A stretch of 64,000 bases of DNA from 2-02-FULL-45-10 sp964478235 (GCA_964478235.1 CAYZGX010000001.1:170254-234253), one strand, 5' to 3'. Numbered from the stretch's first letter, positions 51,930-60,360 are shown. The notes: generated from the letters alone by a model not told the origin. Numbers and translations: made by a program.

Positions 51930-53162
51930 CTAACGACCTAAAGAATGAAGATGGTTTTTTAAAACCTTGCTGGCCTGATCTATCTTTTTACGAAAAACTG
52001 CTAATTGCCCTACATCATCAAGCGCCGTCTCATCAGACAGCGAGAGCATTTCCGCCAGTTCACTATCTATTTTTTTACCAAACATTTTATTAAACAAACC
52101 TTTCTGAGTAGCAAGCACTTTTTCTCTCAACTTCACATACTCGGCGTAAGCATCCTTGGCATACAATTGAGCTTCAGCGATTTTTCTTTTTTCTTGAGCT
52201 TGTTTTTTTTCTTGTTGGCGAGTGTCATAGCGTGACACAACATCACCAAGTAAAACATCGTCAGGAAAAGCTTCGGCCAAACGTTTCACCAAATGACCGC
52301 GAACAACTTCTCCAGTTTGACTATGTAATTTTTGAATAATACTCAATAAATCATCTTTAGACTGAAGTTTACCCTGAAACCACCGACCCAAATCAGTTTT
52401 TGGCTTAAAATCAGCTAACGCATATTTTTTACCAGGCTCTGGAGTGACAATAGTTATAGTTAAATCTTCTGCTGGCACGTCAGGCACCCGAGCATCTCGC
52501 ACACCGATAATCGCTCGACGATCTTGTAGTAAATCAAGCACCGAAGCCACCCCGCTACCAGCCCCAGAAGTCGGTAGTGTTATTTTATTAACATTCCCAT
52601 CTTGAAGTGCGTCGATTGTCTGCAAAAGCATATCTCGGAAATGACCAGGCTGATAGACATGTTCAGAAATAAAAACTGGATCAGCCAAATGACGATCCTG
52701 TTCACGTTTCATGCCTTCGTAATTAACCTGATCATTTTTAAGTGTAGCGAAAGACAAACCAAAACCAGACTCACGCTGTAATTGCTTTCGAGAAGCCCCC
52801 TGAACAACGAGCTCAGCCCGACTTGTCCCATCAAGCCCAGAAACAAGGGCTGTGTGAAGCACTGTCAAAACATCACCTTCACGTACCACCGCAGCAACAG
52901 GCTCTCGACGTCCACCATCACCAACTAAACTTCGTGTGGTTTCAAAAACATAGGTGCCTGCAGGTTTTTCACCGACAAATTTCTGAAAATTACCACCATC
53001 TCCTCGTCTTGAATATTCTATTCCCTGCCAGGTAGACGGAGAAATATCTTCACTAACCTCAAAAACACTAGTATCTTTTTTTTCAGACGAGGTAGTTTCT
53101 TTTTTTGCCTGAAATTCTTCATGAGCTTCAGGAACAAGCGGGGATTGATGTTCTCTAGGCAT
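51930..53162 (-). CDS. Unrecognised soluble protein between the two citryl-CoA synthetase genes
   Basis: 410 residues, no cysteine, no membrane segment. The first ~45 residues are Glu/Lys/Ser-rich and likely disordered. A mixed alpha/beta core at about 90-255 contains KITLPTSGAGSGVASVLDLL, loosely like the glycine loop of a macro domain. A long charged coiled coil lies at about 300-350 (RQQEKKQAQEKRKIAEAQLY) and a helical tail ends in a basic stretch. I cannot name a family. Its gene lies 3 nt after the beta-subunit gene and 1 nt before the alpha-subunit gene, so tight co-expression with the lyase is certain. Confidence 0.6.
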   Translation of the reverse strand: MPREHQSPLVPEAHEEFQAKKETTSSEKKDTSVFEVSEDISPSTWQGIEYSRRGDGGNFQKFVGEKPAGTYVFETTRSLVGDGGRREPVAAVVREGDVLTVLHTALVSGLDGTSRAELVVQGASRKQLQRESGFGLSFATLKNDQVNYEGMKREQDRHLADPVFISEHVYQPGHFRDMLLQTIDALQDGNVNKITLPTSGAGSGVASVLDLLQDRRAIIGVRDARVPDVPAEDLTITIVTPEPGKKYALADFKPKTDLGRWFQGKLQSKDDLLSIIQKLHSQTGEVVRGHLVKRLAEAFPDDVLLGDVVSRYDTRQQEKKQAQEKRKIAEAQLYAKDAYAEYVKLREKVLATQKGLFNKMFGKKIDSELAEMLSLSDETALDDVGQLAVFRKKIDQASKVLKNHLHSLGR

Positions 53163-53165
53163 AGG

Positions 53166-54320
53166 CTAAACAATTAAACGAGCTAAAATACCAGCTGTAT
53201 CGCTCATTGAAGTTTCTTTGCCAAAAAAATGCATCATAAGACCATTGCGCTCAGCGCACGATTTCATAAGCCGCATTCCTTCTTCTTCAAATGGACCGGC
53301 TCGACGGATCACAATTGGATAGTTTGGTTTAATCTCATCAAGTGCGTCCACAATGCCATGAAATGTCTCGGCAATATTGGTGAAATTAGCTACTCCGCCG
53401 GCAATCCACAAACCTCGAAGCCCCGGCTTTGATAAAACAATTTTAGCCAGCTCGCGCACCTTTTCACGTGGCGGATTACCAGAATATTCCGTATAATTTG
53501 CCGGCTTAAGACCGGCCTTAATAAGCGCATCCATATTAGCAATACTCGCTCCCCCACCAGAAAACAAAATAGCAATATCCCCGTCCATTTCAATATATTT
53601 ACCAGCTGTTCCACGGTAATACCCCTCACCTTCATCAATCTTTTTTACTGCCACCTCTCGCTCGGTTGGCAACCGCCCCATCATGGTACGTGGCTCAAGC
53701 TGGCTCCACTCTTCATGACGATAAAAAGCATCTTCATCGAGAGCAATTTTAGCATCCGCAGCCACATACCTGCCATCGGTTGTGATAATAAGTGGATTAA
53801 TTTCAATTTGACGAGTGTCCTCGGCTAAAAAACAATTCCAGATTTTTTGAAAAATATCACTCTTTGGCAACAAAGGGCTCAACACCTCTGATACACGAAT
53901 ATCAAGTGGTGCTCGGACAATTTTTTCAGCCGACACCTCTTCAATATCCATACCACCCTCACGAGAATAGAGTATCATTGGTTGCTGCGAGGTAGTGTTA
54001 TAGACTATTGAAACATATTCTTCTCGAGCAATAACTATTTTTTCTTCTACAAGTGCCGAAGCAACATGCTGACCACGAATCGTAGTGGTAAAAAGCTGGT
54101 TGCACGCTCGAACAACCTCGTCAGCTGACGAACAAAAAACTATACCATTATTTTTTCCGCGCTTACCAGACAATACTTGCGCCTTAACAACCACCTCAGA
54201 GATGCCAAGCGCGCTATACAAAGAAGCAGCATCATCACCACGACGAACAACAACTCCTTTTGGGGTAGTAATACCGTATTTTTGAAGTAATTGCTTGCCT
54301 TCAAATTCGTATAAATTCAT
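53166..54320 (-). CDS. Citryl-CoA synthetase beta subunit (ATP-grasp part of ATP-citrate lyase)
   Basis: 384 residues. The ATP-grasp half opens NLYEFEGKQLLQKYG, with VVKAQVLSGKRGKNNG binding nucleotide and EINPLIITTDGRYVAADAKI holding Mg2+. The C-terminal half carries features of ATP-citrate lyase: SGGGASIANMDALIKAG, NYTEYSGNPPRE, AGGVANFTNIAETFHGIV and IRRAGPFEEEG, where SucC has a different text. Recalling human ACLY, the phrases GGGAS, YGEYSGAP, IANFTNVAATFKGIV and RRGGPNYQEG align one by one. Hence citrate, not succinate, is the likely substrate. It starts 5 nt downstream of the acetyltransferase gene. Confidence 0.87.
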   Translation of the reverse strand: MNLYEFEGKQLLQKYGITTPKGVVVRRGDDAASLYSALGISEVVVKAQVLSGKRGKNNGIVFCSSADEVVRACNQLFTTTIRGQHVASALVEEKIVIAREEYVSIVYNTTSQQPMILYSREGGMDIEEVSAEKIVRAPLDIRVSEVLSPLLPKSDIFQKIWNCFLAEDTRQIEINPLIITTDGRYVAADAKIALDEDAFYRHEEWSQLEPRTMMGRLPTEREVAVKKIDEGEGYYRGTAGKYIEMDGDIAILFSGGGASIANMDALIKAGLKPANYTEYSGNPPREKVRELAKIVLSKPGLRGLWIAGGVANFTNIAETFHGIVDALDEIKPNYPIVIRRAGPFEEEGMRLMKSCAERNGLMMHFFGKETSMSDTAGILARLIV

Positions 54321-54324
54321 ATTC

Positions 54325-54657
54325 TTAAAAATTCAAACGAAATTCCACACCATATTTAGCAAATCCAAACGACTCGTACCATGAATGGAGTTCATCTTTG
54401 CCATAACGGCTCGTACACAAAAGTTTATAGCAGGCTTGAGCACGAGCTTCGGCAATAACTTCCTCCACCAATTTGCGCCCAATCCCTTTTTTTCGAGATG
54501 ACTCAACTACAAATAAGTCTTCTAACAGACCAAACGGCTCTTCGTGTAAATCGTTGTGCAAAATATACAAAAAAACCCGACCAACTACTTGGCCTTTTTC
54601 TTTGGCTTCAAATCGCACGCCACGAGCTTTGGTAACTATCTTTTTTTCAATGTTCAT
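54325..54657 (-). CDS. Small GNAT N-acetyltransferase, Gna1-like
   Basis: A 110-residue minimal GNAT fold. The acetyl-CoA loop is RKKGIGRKLVEEV (Q/RxxGxG/A, about residue 58). The C-terminus reads CYKLLCTS ... WYESFGFAKYGVEFRL, in the same order as the end of glucosamine-6-phosphate N-acetyltransferase Gna1 (CYK...FYEKCGF...GVE, from memory). The same operon encodes GlmS and a GlmU lacking its acetyltransferase half. This protein is therefore a good candidate for the missing N-acetylation step. A protein or antibiotic acetyltransferase remains possible. It overlaps yvcK by 4 nt. Confidence 0.72.
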   Translation of the reverse strand: MNIEKKIVTKARGVRFEAKEKGQVVGRVFLYILHNDLHEEPFGLLEDLFVVESSRKKGIGRKLVEEVIAEARAQACYKLLCTSRYGKDELHSWYESFGFAKYGVEFRLNF

Positions 54658-55622
54658 ACAAGTACTTTCTTAAATATCTCACCTAATCGTTCTTTGCTGA
54701 GACCGCCGCCATCACGTTCAAACGGATAGCCAAACATCATGTAGCGCTCTTTCAGCACCTCGACATCTCGCGTTGCCACCCCCCACTTTTTCTCTTCATA
54801 AAATCGCCGCTCTTTAGCACCCAAATCAGCGGTGTTATAAATAACAATATTAATCGATCGTGGAACATAGCGCTGGAGCGCTTCAACAAAACCAGCCATC
54901 GTAGTTGGACCAAGCTCCCCCTCCGCCTCATAACCATTACCAACCACATAAACTAGTTTCGCCTTTGATTGTTTAAGCACTTGTTTCACCTCAGGAATAA
55001 GCAAACTCGGAATAATACTCGTATACAAACTACCTGGACCTAAAATAATATAATCAGCCTGGCGAAGTGCCTCTAAAGCAGGTTGATACGCTCTCACTCC
55101 TTCAGGTTTTAGCCAAACACTGGTAATTGTCTTACCTCGCTCCTCTCGAGAAGGCCGGTCAATTGCCACTTCAGTGGTTTGCTCTGTGCCATCATTCAAC
55201 TCAGCGTGAAGCTGGGTATTTTCCAGTGTCACTGGCAATACTGGCCCAACACATTCAAGAGCTTGCGACAAAGCCAAAAGAGCATCGGGATATTTTTTAT
55301 CCGAATACTGGCTCGCTAAAATCAAAAAAAGATTTCCTAAATTATGTTGACTAAGAGCTCCAGCATCAGTAAATCTTTTTTCATAAAAAATCTGACGCAA
55401 CGTATAATAATCATATTTTGACATTGCCAAAAGCGCCCGCAAAATATCTCCCGGCGGCAGTGTAGAAAACTCTTTACGAAGTCGGCCAGATGATCCGCCC
55501 GAGTCACTCATTCCAATCACCGCTGAAACAGAAAATTGTACCCCACTTCGACGCAGCGCCAAAAGAGATACGGCCGCTCCGTTCCCCCCACCAATAACTA
55601 CTACATTTTTTACTTTGGACAT
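54654..55622 (-). CDS. yvcK: YvcK/CofD-like UDP-sugar-binding regulator
   Basis: 322 residues. The glycine loop is VVIGGGNGAAVSLLAL and the signature MSDSGGSSGRLRKEF follows at about residue 38; FLILASQYSDKK and ILGPGSLYTSIIPSLL complete the family pattern. In Firmicutes YvcK (GlmR) binds UDP-GlcNAc and adjusts GlmS activity and cell-wall precursor flow. Here it is encoded two genes downstream of glmS and overlaps the acetyltransferase, which supports the same role. Lactyl-phosphate transferase CofD shares the fold but not this context. Confidence 0.88.
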   Translation of the reverse strand: MSKVKNVVVIGGGNGAAVSLLALRRSGVQFSVSAVIGMSDSGGSSGRLRKEFSTLPPGDILRALLAMSKYDYYTLRQIFYEKRFTDAGALSQHNLGNLFLILASQYSDKKYPDALLALSQALECVGPVLPVTLENTQLHAELNDGTEQTTEVAIDRPSREERGKTITSVWLKPEGVRAYQPALEALRQADYIILGPGSLYTSIIPSLLIPEVKQVLKQSKAKLVYVVGNGYEAEGELGPTTMAGFVEALQRYVPRSINIVIYNTADLGAKERRFYEEKKWGVATRDVEVLKERYMMFGYPFERDGGGLSKERLGEIFKKVLV

Positions 55623-55623
55623 A

Positions 55624-56280
55624 CTATACTAATCCTAACAAACCATATAATCGAGGGTCTGTAAGCGTTGGCACGCTGGCATCCGCTAAAGAAAAATCAC
55701 CTTTACTCCATTTTTCGTTAATAACTGCTATACAAGGAATTCCCGCTCCTTTAGCTGACAAAACGCCGTTGACCGAATCTTCTATCACCACACATTCTTC
55801 AGGTTTAAGCTCTAACAAATCCAGCGTGTAGCGATAAATTGCTGGATCTGGCTTACCAATATAATTAACATGGTCCGACGAGACTAGTTCATCAATTTTT
55901 CCTTGCCACCCCATCCGTTCCACAATCATGGTAATACGATCAATCGAAGAACCAGAAGCAATTGCTGATTTTTTTCCTACTTTTTTAACTGCGGTAATAA
56001 GCTCCGTTGCTCCAGGCAACGCTTGAGCTTTATAAGTGTAAATGGTCTCACTCGCCCGATTTTTTTCAGTCAAAAGCTCTTCCACCGAAGCGTTCAAACC
56101 AAATTCTTCTTTTAGAAGAGCGACGGATTCGTGCAAACTTCGCCCAGTGACTTTTTGGGCGTGTTCTGGTGTCAGGAGAATATTATATTTATTCAAAAAC
56201 TCTGTCTCTGCTGTCACCCAATGCAATTCGCTATCAATGAGCGTGCCGTCCATGTCAAAAATAACTGCTTTAATACTCAT
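55624..56280 (-). CDS. HAD-superfamily hydrolase/phosphomutase (beta-PGM-like)
   Basis: 218 residues from the ATG at 56280. Motif I is FDMDGTLIDSELHW (nucleophile Asp and acid-base Asp two residues on), motif II IASGSS, motif III near SDHVNYIGKPDP and motif IV VIEDSVNGVLSAKGAG. The C1 cap of ~70 helical residues matches the beta-phosphoglucomutase/phosphatase group. In an operon with GlmS and GlmU it might be a sugar-phosphate mutase or phosphatase; the mutase-specific residues cannot be confirmed by eye. It starts 4 nt after glmS. Confidence 0.82.
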   Translation of the reverse strand: MSIKAVIFDMDGTLIDSELHWVTAETEFLNKYNILLTPEHAQKVTGRSLHESVALLKEEFGLNASVEELLTEKNRASETIYTYKAQALPGATELITAVKKVGKKSAIASGSSIDRITMIVERMGWQGKIDELVSSDHVNYIGKPDPAIYRYTLDLLELKPEECVVIEDSVNGVLSAKGAGIPCIAVINEKWSKGDFSLADASVPTLTDPRLYGLLGLV

Positions 56281-56284
56281 ACTT

Positions 56285-58108
56285 TTATTCAACAGTAACA
56301 CTTTTAGCTAAATTACGGGGTCTATCAACATCTCGACCGAGCGCCACCGCCATATGATAGGCGAACAGCTGAAGTGGAATAGTGGCCACTAGCGGTTCCA
56401 CCAATTCCATTGTTGGTGGAATATACACCACATCATCGGCCAATTCACGAGCCGCCTCATCACCTTCGGTGGCAATAACAATGAGCGGGGCTTTACGAGC
56501 GCGAATTTCTTCAATATTACTACGCATTTTATCGTAAAGCTGATTTTTAGTAAGGATAGCAACCACCGGAAAATCTGGCGACAACAGAGCGATTGGTCCA
56601 TGCTTCATTTCGCCTCCTGGATACGCTTCGCTATGAATATAACTTATTTCCTTTAATTTAAGTGACCCTTCTAGGGCAACTGGGTACAAACTACCCCGCC
56701 CCAAATACAAAAAATTAGGGTATTTCTTATATTTTTCAACTAATTGCTTCATGGTGTCGCTCAACCTAAGGGCGGCAGTCATTTTAGCTGGCACTTCTTG
56801 AAGGGCTTTTATCAGACGCTCTCCGGTTGCGAGCGACACTCGACGAGTTCGCCCAAATTGCAAAGCATACATCAAAAGCACCGCTATCATATTAGTATAC
56901 GCCTTTGTTGAGGCGACGGCGAGCTCTGGACCAGCGTGGATATAGGTACCACCATCAGTCTCGCGAGCAATAGTAGAACCGACGACATTCACCACCCCGC
57001 GCACAAAAGCCCCTTTTCGCTTGGCTTCACGGAGAGCAGCCAAGGTGTCAGCTGTTTCACCCGACTGGGACACTCCAAAAACAAGGGTGTGTTTATCAAT
57101 AATCGGATCACTATAGCGAAACTCACTAGCGATTTCCACTGTTGTCGGAATACCAGCTAGCCGCTCAAAAGCATACTTCCCCACCAACGACGCATACGAA
57201 GCTGTCCCGCAGGCAATAAGGATAATTCGATTCACCTGATGCATTTCCTCTTCGGTCATATTAAGACCGCCCAAATGAGCTGTACCATCTTTTTCAACCA
57301 GTCGCCCGCGCATTGCATCTTGGATAACGGTTGGCTGGTCAAAAATCTCTTTTAACATAAAATGTGGGAAACCGTTTTTTTCTGCTTCCGCTTCATTCCA
57401 AGTTATATGCTCCGCTTGTTTAGTAATTTTTTCATCTTTAAGGTTAGTTATGTCTGCTCGATCAGGTGTAATAATTGCAATTTCTCCATCATCAAGAAAA
57501 ATAACATTTTGAGTATAAGCGAGCATCGGCGAGGTATCAGACGCAACATAATATTCTTTTTCACCGACTCCGATCACCAACGGACTGCCTAAACGGGCTG
57601 CTACAAGAGTGTTTGGCACGTCTTTGTGCATCACTACCACACCATAGGTGCCTCTCACCAAACGAAGCGCTGTCACCACGGCCAAGCGCAAATCGCCGGT
57701 ATAGTACTTTTCAATTAAATGGGCGAGGATCTCTGTGTCTGTTTGAGATTGAATAGCATGTCCAGCTAAATACATCTCTTTTAGCTCTCTATAGTTTTCA
57801 ATAATACCATTATGTACAACAACAATAGAGCCGCTACAATCAGCGTGAGGATGAGCGTTCTCTTCGGTCACTCCGCCATGTGTGGCCCATCGCGTATGAG
57901 CAATACCAGCGCCCCCAGTAACCGTCATTGTTTTTAATTTTTCAGCGAGATTGTCAATCTTTCCAACCGATCGAACACGCGTTAAAAGCGCGCCGTCAGA
58001 CACCGCTACTCCCGAAGAATCATATCCACGATATTCCAAACGACGCAGCCCTTTTACAAGAATAGGTAGCGCTTCTTTTGAACCAACATATCCAACAATC
58101 CCACACAT
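56285..58108 (-). CDS. glmS: Glutamine-fructose-6-phosphate aminotransferase (isomerizing)
   Basis: 607 residues from the ATG at 58108, which places the catalytic cysteine at position 2 (MCGIVGYVG) after Met removal; the ATG two codons upstream would block it. Glutaminase domain: YRGYDSSGVAV, HTRWATHGGVTEENAHPH. Two SIS domains bind fructose-6-phosphate: ACGTASYASLVGKYAFE, SQSGETADTLAALREAK, and the end LAKSVTVE. It makes glucosamine-6-phosphate, the first step to UDP-GlcNAc. There is no glmS ribozyme: the upstream space is only 9 nt, inside the operon. Confidence 0.98.
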   Translation of the reverse strand: MCGIVGYVGSKEALPILVKGLRRLEYRGYDSSGVAVSDGALLTRVRSVGKIDNLAEKLKTMTVTGGAGIAHTRWATHGGVTEENAHPHADCSGSIVVVHNGIIENYRELKEMYLAGHAIQSQTDTEILAHLIEKYYTGDLRLAVVTALRLVRGTYGVVVMHKDVPNTLVAARLGSPLVIGVGEKEYYVASDTSPMLAYTQNVIFLDDGEIAIITPDRADITNLKDEKITKQAEHITWNEAEAEKNGFPHFMLKEIFDQPTVIQDAMRGRLVEKDGTAHLGGLNMTEEEMHQVNRIILIACGTASYASLVGKYAFERLAGIPTTVEIASEFRYSDPIIDKHTLVFGVSQSGETADTLAALREAKRKGAFVRGVVNVVGSTIARETDGGTYIHAGPELAVASTKAYTNMIAVLLMYALQFGRTRRVSLATGERLIKALQEVPAKMTAALRLSDTMKQLVEKYKKYPNFLYLGRGSLYPVALEGSLKLKEISYIHSEAYPGGEMKHGPIALLSPDFPVVAILTKNQLYDKMRSNIEEIRARKAPLIVIATEGDEAARELADDVVYIPPTMELVEPLVATIPLQLFAYHMAVALGRDVDRPRNLAKSVTVE

Positions 58109-58117
58109 AGGCAAAAA

Positions 58118-58858
58118 TTAAATAATGGTTTGAGCTAAATCAAGGTGCTCTTTAGTATTAATCCCAATCGCTTCCCCTGGAACAATCGTTACTGTCCCTA
58201 CTTTCGCCCCCTCAGATAGCGCAACAGCTAACAGATCGGTCAAATAATACTCTTTTTGGGCATTATTAGTCTGCAATTTTGATAAATGTGCCTTGAGCCA
58301 CTGTGTGTTAAAGCACATATACGACGTATCAAGCTCGGTCACAAGCACCTCCTCAGAAGTGGCATCTTTTTTCTGAACATTTTTTACTAAACGACCAGAA
58401 CTATCTCTAATAATACGACCGAAATCAGAAAAATATGCATACTGTCCCTCAAAATTCGGTACCGTGGTCGTCATAAAAGTCATAACATTAGCATCGGCTT
58501 GATGGGCTGACACAAGTCGGTTAATTGATGTGCTCGAAATAAACGGCATATCACCATACAACACCACCACATGCTCAAACAAGCCCCAGAGAGGCTCAGC
58601 AACACTCACCGCATGCCCTGTTCCCAGCTGTTCTGGCTGAACAACATACAAAGCCCGATCACCTAAATATTCCTGCACCAATGTATGACGAGGGGAAACT
58701 ACCACGATTGGTTTTGCACCAAACGAAGCAGCCTCAGCGCTTCTAACCACGTGCGACACCAGTGGTTCTCCCTTAAAAATATTCATCACTTTAGGAATTC
58801 CTGTTTTCATTCGTTTTCCATCACCGGCTGCTAAGATAACAATTCCAATTGAAGGCAT
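58118..58858 (-). CDS. GlmU-type N-acetylglucosamine-1-phosphate uridyltransferase, without acetyltransferase domain
   Basis: 246 residues, only the nucleotidyltransferase half of GlmU. Signature IVILAAGDGKRMKTGIPKVM (LxxGxGxRM...PK), QPEQLGTGHAVSVAEP and LYGDMPFIS with the Mg2+-binding Asp. The ~220-residue left-handed beta-helix that acetylates glucosamine-1-phosphate in bacterial GlmU is absent. The frame ends normally and the next gene starts 9 nt later. Together with the Gna1-like GNAT this suggests acetylation by a separate enzyme, as in eukaryotes. It starts 1 nt after the preceding HAD gene. Confidence 0.88.
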   Translation of the reverse strand: MPSIGIVILAAGDGKRMKTGIPKVMNIFKGEPLVSHVVRSAEAASFGAKPIVVVSPRHTLVQEYLGDRALYVVQPEQLGTGHAVSVAEPLWGLFEHVVVLYGDMPFISSTSINRLVSAHQADANVMTFMTTTVPNFEGQYAYFSDFGRIIRDSSGRLVKNVQKKDATSEEVLVTELDTSYMCFNTQWLKAHLSKLQTNNAQKEYYLTDLLAVALSEGAKVGTVTIVPGEAIGINTKEHLDLAQTII

Positions 58859-58859
58859 A

Positions 58860-59576
58860 TTAAAAAAAGTTGCTGAGTATTTTTTGTAATGATTTTAAAT
58901 CAATCGCTACAGCGACACGACCAGGAAAATCTTTCTCTAATTTTTCAAAATCTTTTTCTCGATAACGCACATCACGAATTTCGCGACGAACCAACGCTAT
59001 AAGTTTGGGGAAATCACGCAATAATTCCCGTGTTTCATCGGGTTTATCGTTAATAATAATAGTCTCATGACCATCAAAACGCTTACCAAACAATCGAACA
59101 AGCGAGTCACTTTTGCCTTTTTTACTATCATCAGTAAACACCACAGATTCAAGGTCAAAATAACTCTGTAAACCAGACTGATAAAACTTAGCTTCTTGCC
59201 ATTCACGAACACCGAGGCTCAGAAGATAGCTATCTATTTTTTTCTTCTGACACCACTCCACAATATCTCGCGCGCCCGGCAAAAGCTGGTCAGCTGTTTC
59301 CATTTCACGAACAATTTTTTCAACTTTCGCAGTCAAAAAATCTTTAGCATCTTTAGCTAATCTTTTTTTCACCGTTTCGAGATATGTTTCCAGACTCATC
59401 GTAATTTTATCCCCTTGAAGACGTGCTTCATTGTACATCTGATATGCTTCCACCTGCGAGTAGCCATGTATCCGGGCAATAGACCAAAAAAATTCTTTAC
59501 GTTTTTCAGTATCGTAGAGCGTATTATCAAAATCAAAGACAACTTGCGTTATCGGCTGTATTACAAGCTTTGCCAT
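58860..59576 (-). CDS. HAD-like hydrolase
   Basis: 238 residues. Motif I is VVFDFDNTLYDTEKRKEFFW; a helical cap follows; motif II is LLSLGVREWQEAKFY, motif III near DSKKGKSDSLV and motif IV IIINDKPDETRELL. The protein is a probable small-molecule phosphatase of the HAD class, substrate unknown. Its first 16 nt overlap the end of the TrmB-like regulator gene, so the two are translationally coupled. In this operon a sugar-phosphate substrate is plausible but unproven. Confidence 0.78.
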   Translation of the reverse strand: MAKLVIQPITQVVFDFDNTLYDTEKRKEFFWSIARIHGYSQVEAYQMYNEARLQGDKITMSLETYLETVKKRLAKDAKDFLTAKVEKIVREMETADQLLPGARDIVEWCQKKKIDSYLLSLGVREWQEAKFYQSGLQSYFDLESVVFTDDSKKGKSDSLVRLFGKRFDGHETIIINDKPDETRELLRDFPKLIALVRREIRDVRYREKDFEKLEKDFPGRVAVAIDLKSLQKILSNFF

Positions 59577-60295
59577 ACGTGATCAAAAATTACTTTTTGG
59601 GTATCGCTCACTCCGGCGTTTTCAATTACCACACCAATTGGCTCTTGTTTAGCATTAAGTGAGATATAAGCCGTTTTTCCAGGGTAAATAATAATATAAG
59701 TTGGTGTCGCTGGAGCAGTTCTGAGCCATTTACGCTCATCTAGCCCGCGCAATTCACCACCTTCACCAATCGCAATCACCTCGACAGCAATACCTTTGCT
59801 AATACGGACATCACTAAACGTTGGAAAAGCATCATAGAGATATTCTCGAATGCTCGCTGCAGAATAAATGCGATAACGTTTTTCTCCCGACTCTTCACAG
59901 GTCTTCAAAACATCTTCCAAAAGAGCGCCTAGAGCCTCACGCTCAAAATAACGAGCGACTGGCTGTTCACCACCTTTGTTATAGAGCGAACGAAGCTCAG
60001 GAATTGCTGAGGCAACTTGTTTACCAGCTTCATGAACCACTGATTCTTGACGACGCGCCAAAAGCTCAAGCTTGGCTGGATCTTCTGCTACAAAAAATTG
60101 TTTATTTTCTTTTTCGTAAAAATCAACCAAGCCTTCTTCTTGAAGCCACTTAAGTGATTCATACACTACCCCACGATTAAGCCCACTTGTGGTCGCTACA
60201 GCTCTAACCGAAGCTGGGCCAAGCCGAAGCAAAGTCATGTAAATAGTGGCTGCTTTTTCAGAAAATCCTAATTTTTTAAGTATTCCAATAATCAT
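59561..60295 (-). CDS. TrmB-family transcriptional regulator
   Basis: 244 residues from the ATG at 60295 (MIIGILKKLGFSEKAATIYM). The longer open frame runs through the promoter and is rejected. A winged helix occupies ~10-75: LRLGPASVRAVATTSGLNRGVVYESLKWL. A coiled-coil linker follows and then a C-terminal domain of the PLD-like TrmB effector type (YRIYSAASIREYLYDAF). TrmB proteins, best known in archaea, respond to sugars. As the first gene of the 15-gene operon, with a palindrome at its promoter, it is probably autoregulated and controls amino-sugar and citrate-lyase expression. Confidence 0.82.
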   Translation of the reverse strand: MIIGILKKLGFSEKAATIYMTLLRLGPASVRAVATTSGLNRGVVYESLKWLQEEGLVDFYEKENKQFFVAEDPAKLELLARRQESVVHEAGKQVASAIPELRSLYNKGGEQPVARYFEREALGALLEDVLKTCEESGEKRYRIYSAASIREYLYDAFPTFSDVRISKGIAVEVIAIGEGGELRGLDERKWLRTAPATPTYIIIYPGKTAYISLNAKQEPIGVVIENAGVSDTQKVIFDHVWQSL

Positions 60296-60308
60296 AGAGC
60301 TATAGCTT

Positions 60309-60336
60309 AGTATAGCACCCCTATACAGACTGTCAA
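60309..60336 (-). promoter_or_regulatory. Promoter of the 15-gene operon
   Basis: Minus-strand TTGACA (60336-60331), 16-nt spacer, TATACT (60314-60309), 14 nt before the regulator's ATG. I find no other convincing promoter down to 46.5 kb. Confidence 0.85.
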
Positions 60337-60360
60337 TTTTTATAAAACACATTTATAAGA

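Noticed and set aside
49366..54320. Succinyl-CoA synthetase plus a stray citrate synthase
   Set aside because: The beta subunit carries ATP-citrate-lyase phrases not found in SucC, and the third protein is only the size of the lyase domain and belongs to the same operon.
56285..58118. glmS ribozyme upstream of glmS
   Set aside because: Only 9 nt separate glmS from the preceding gene, leaving no room for the ribozyme.
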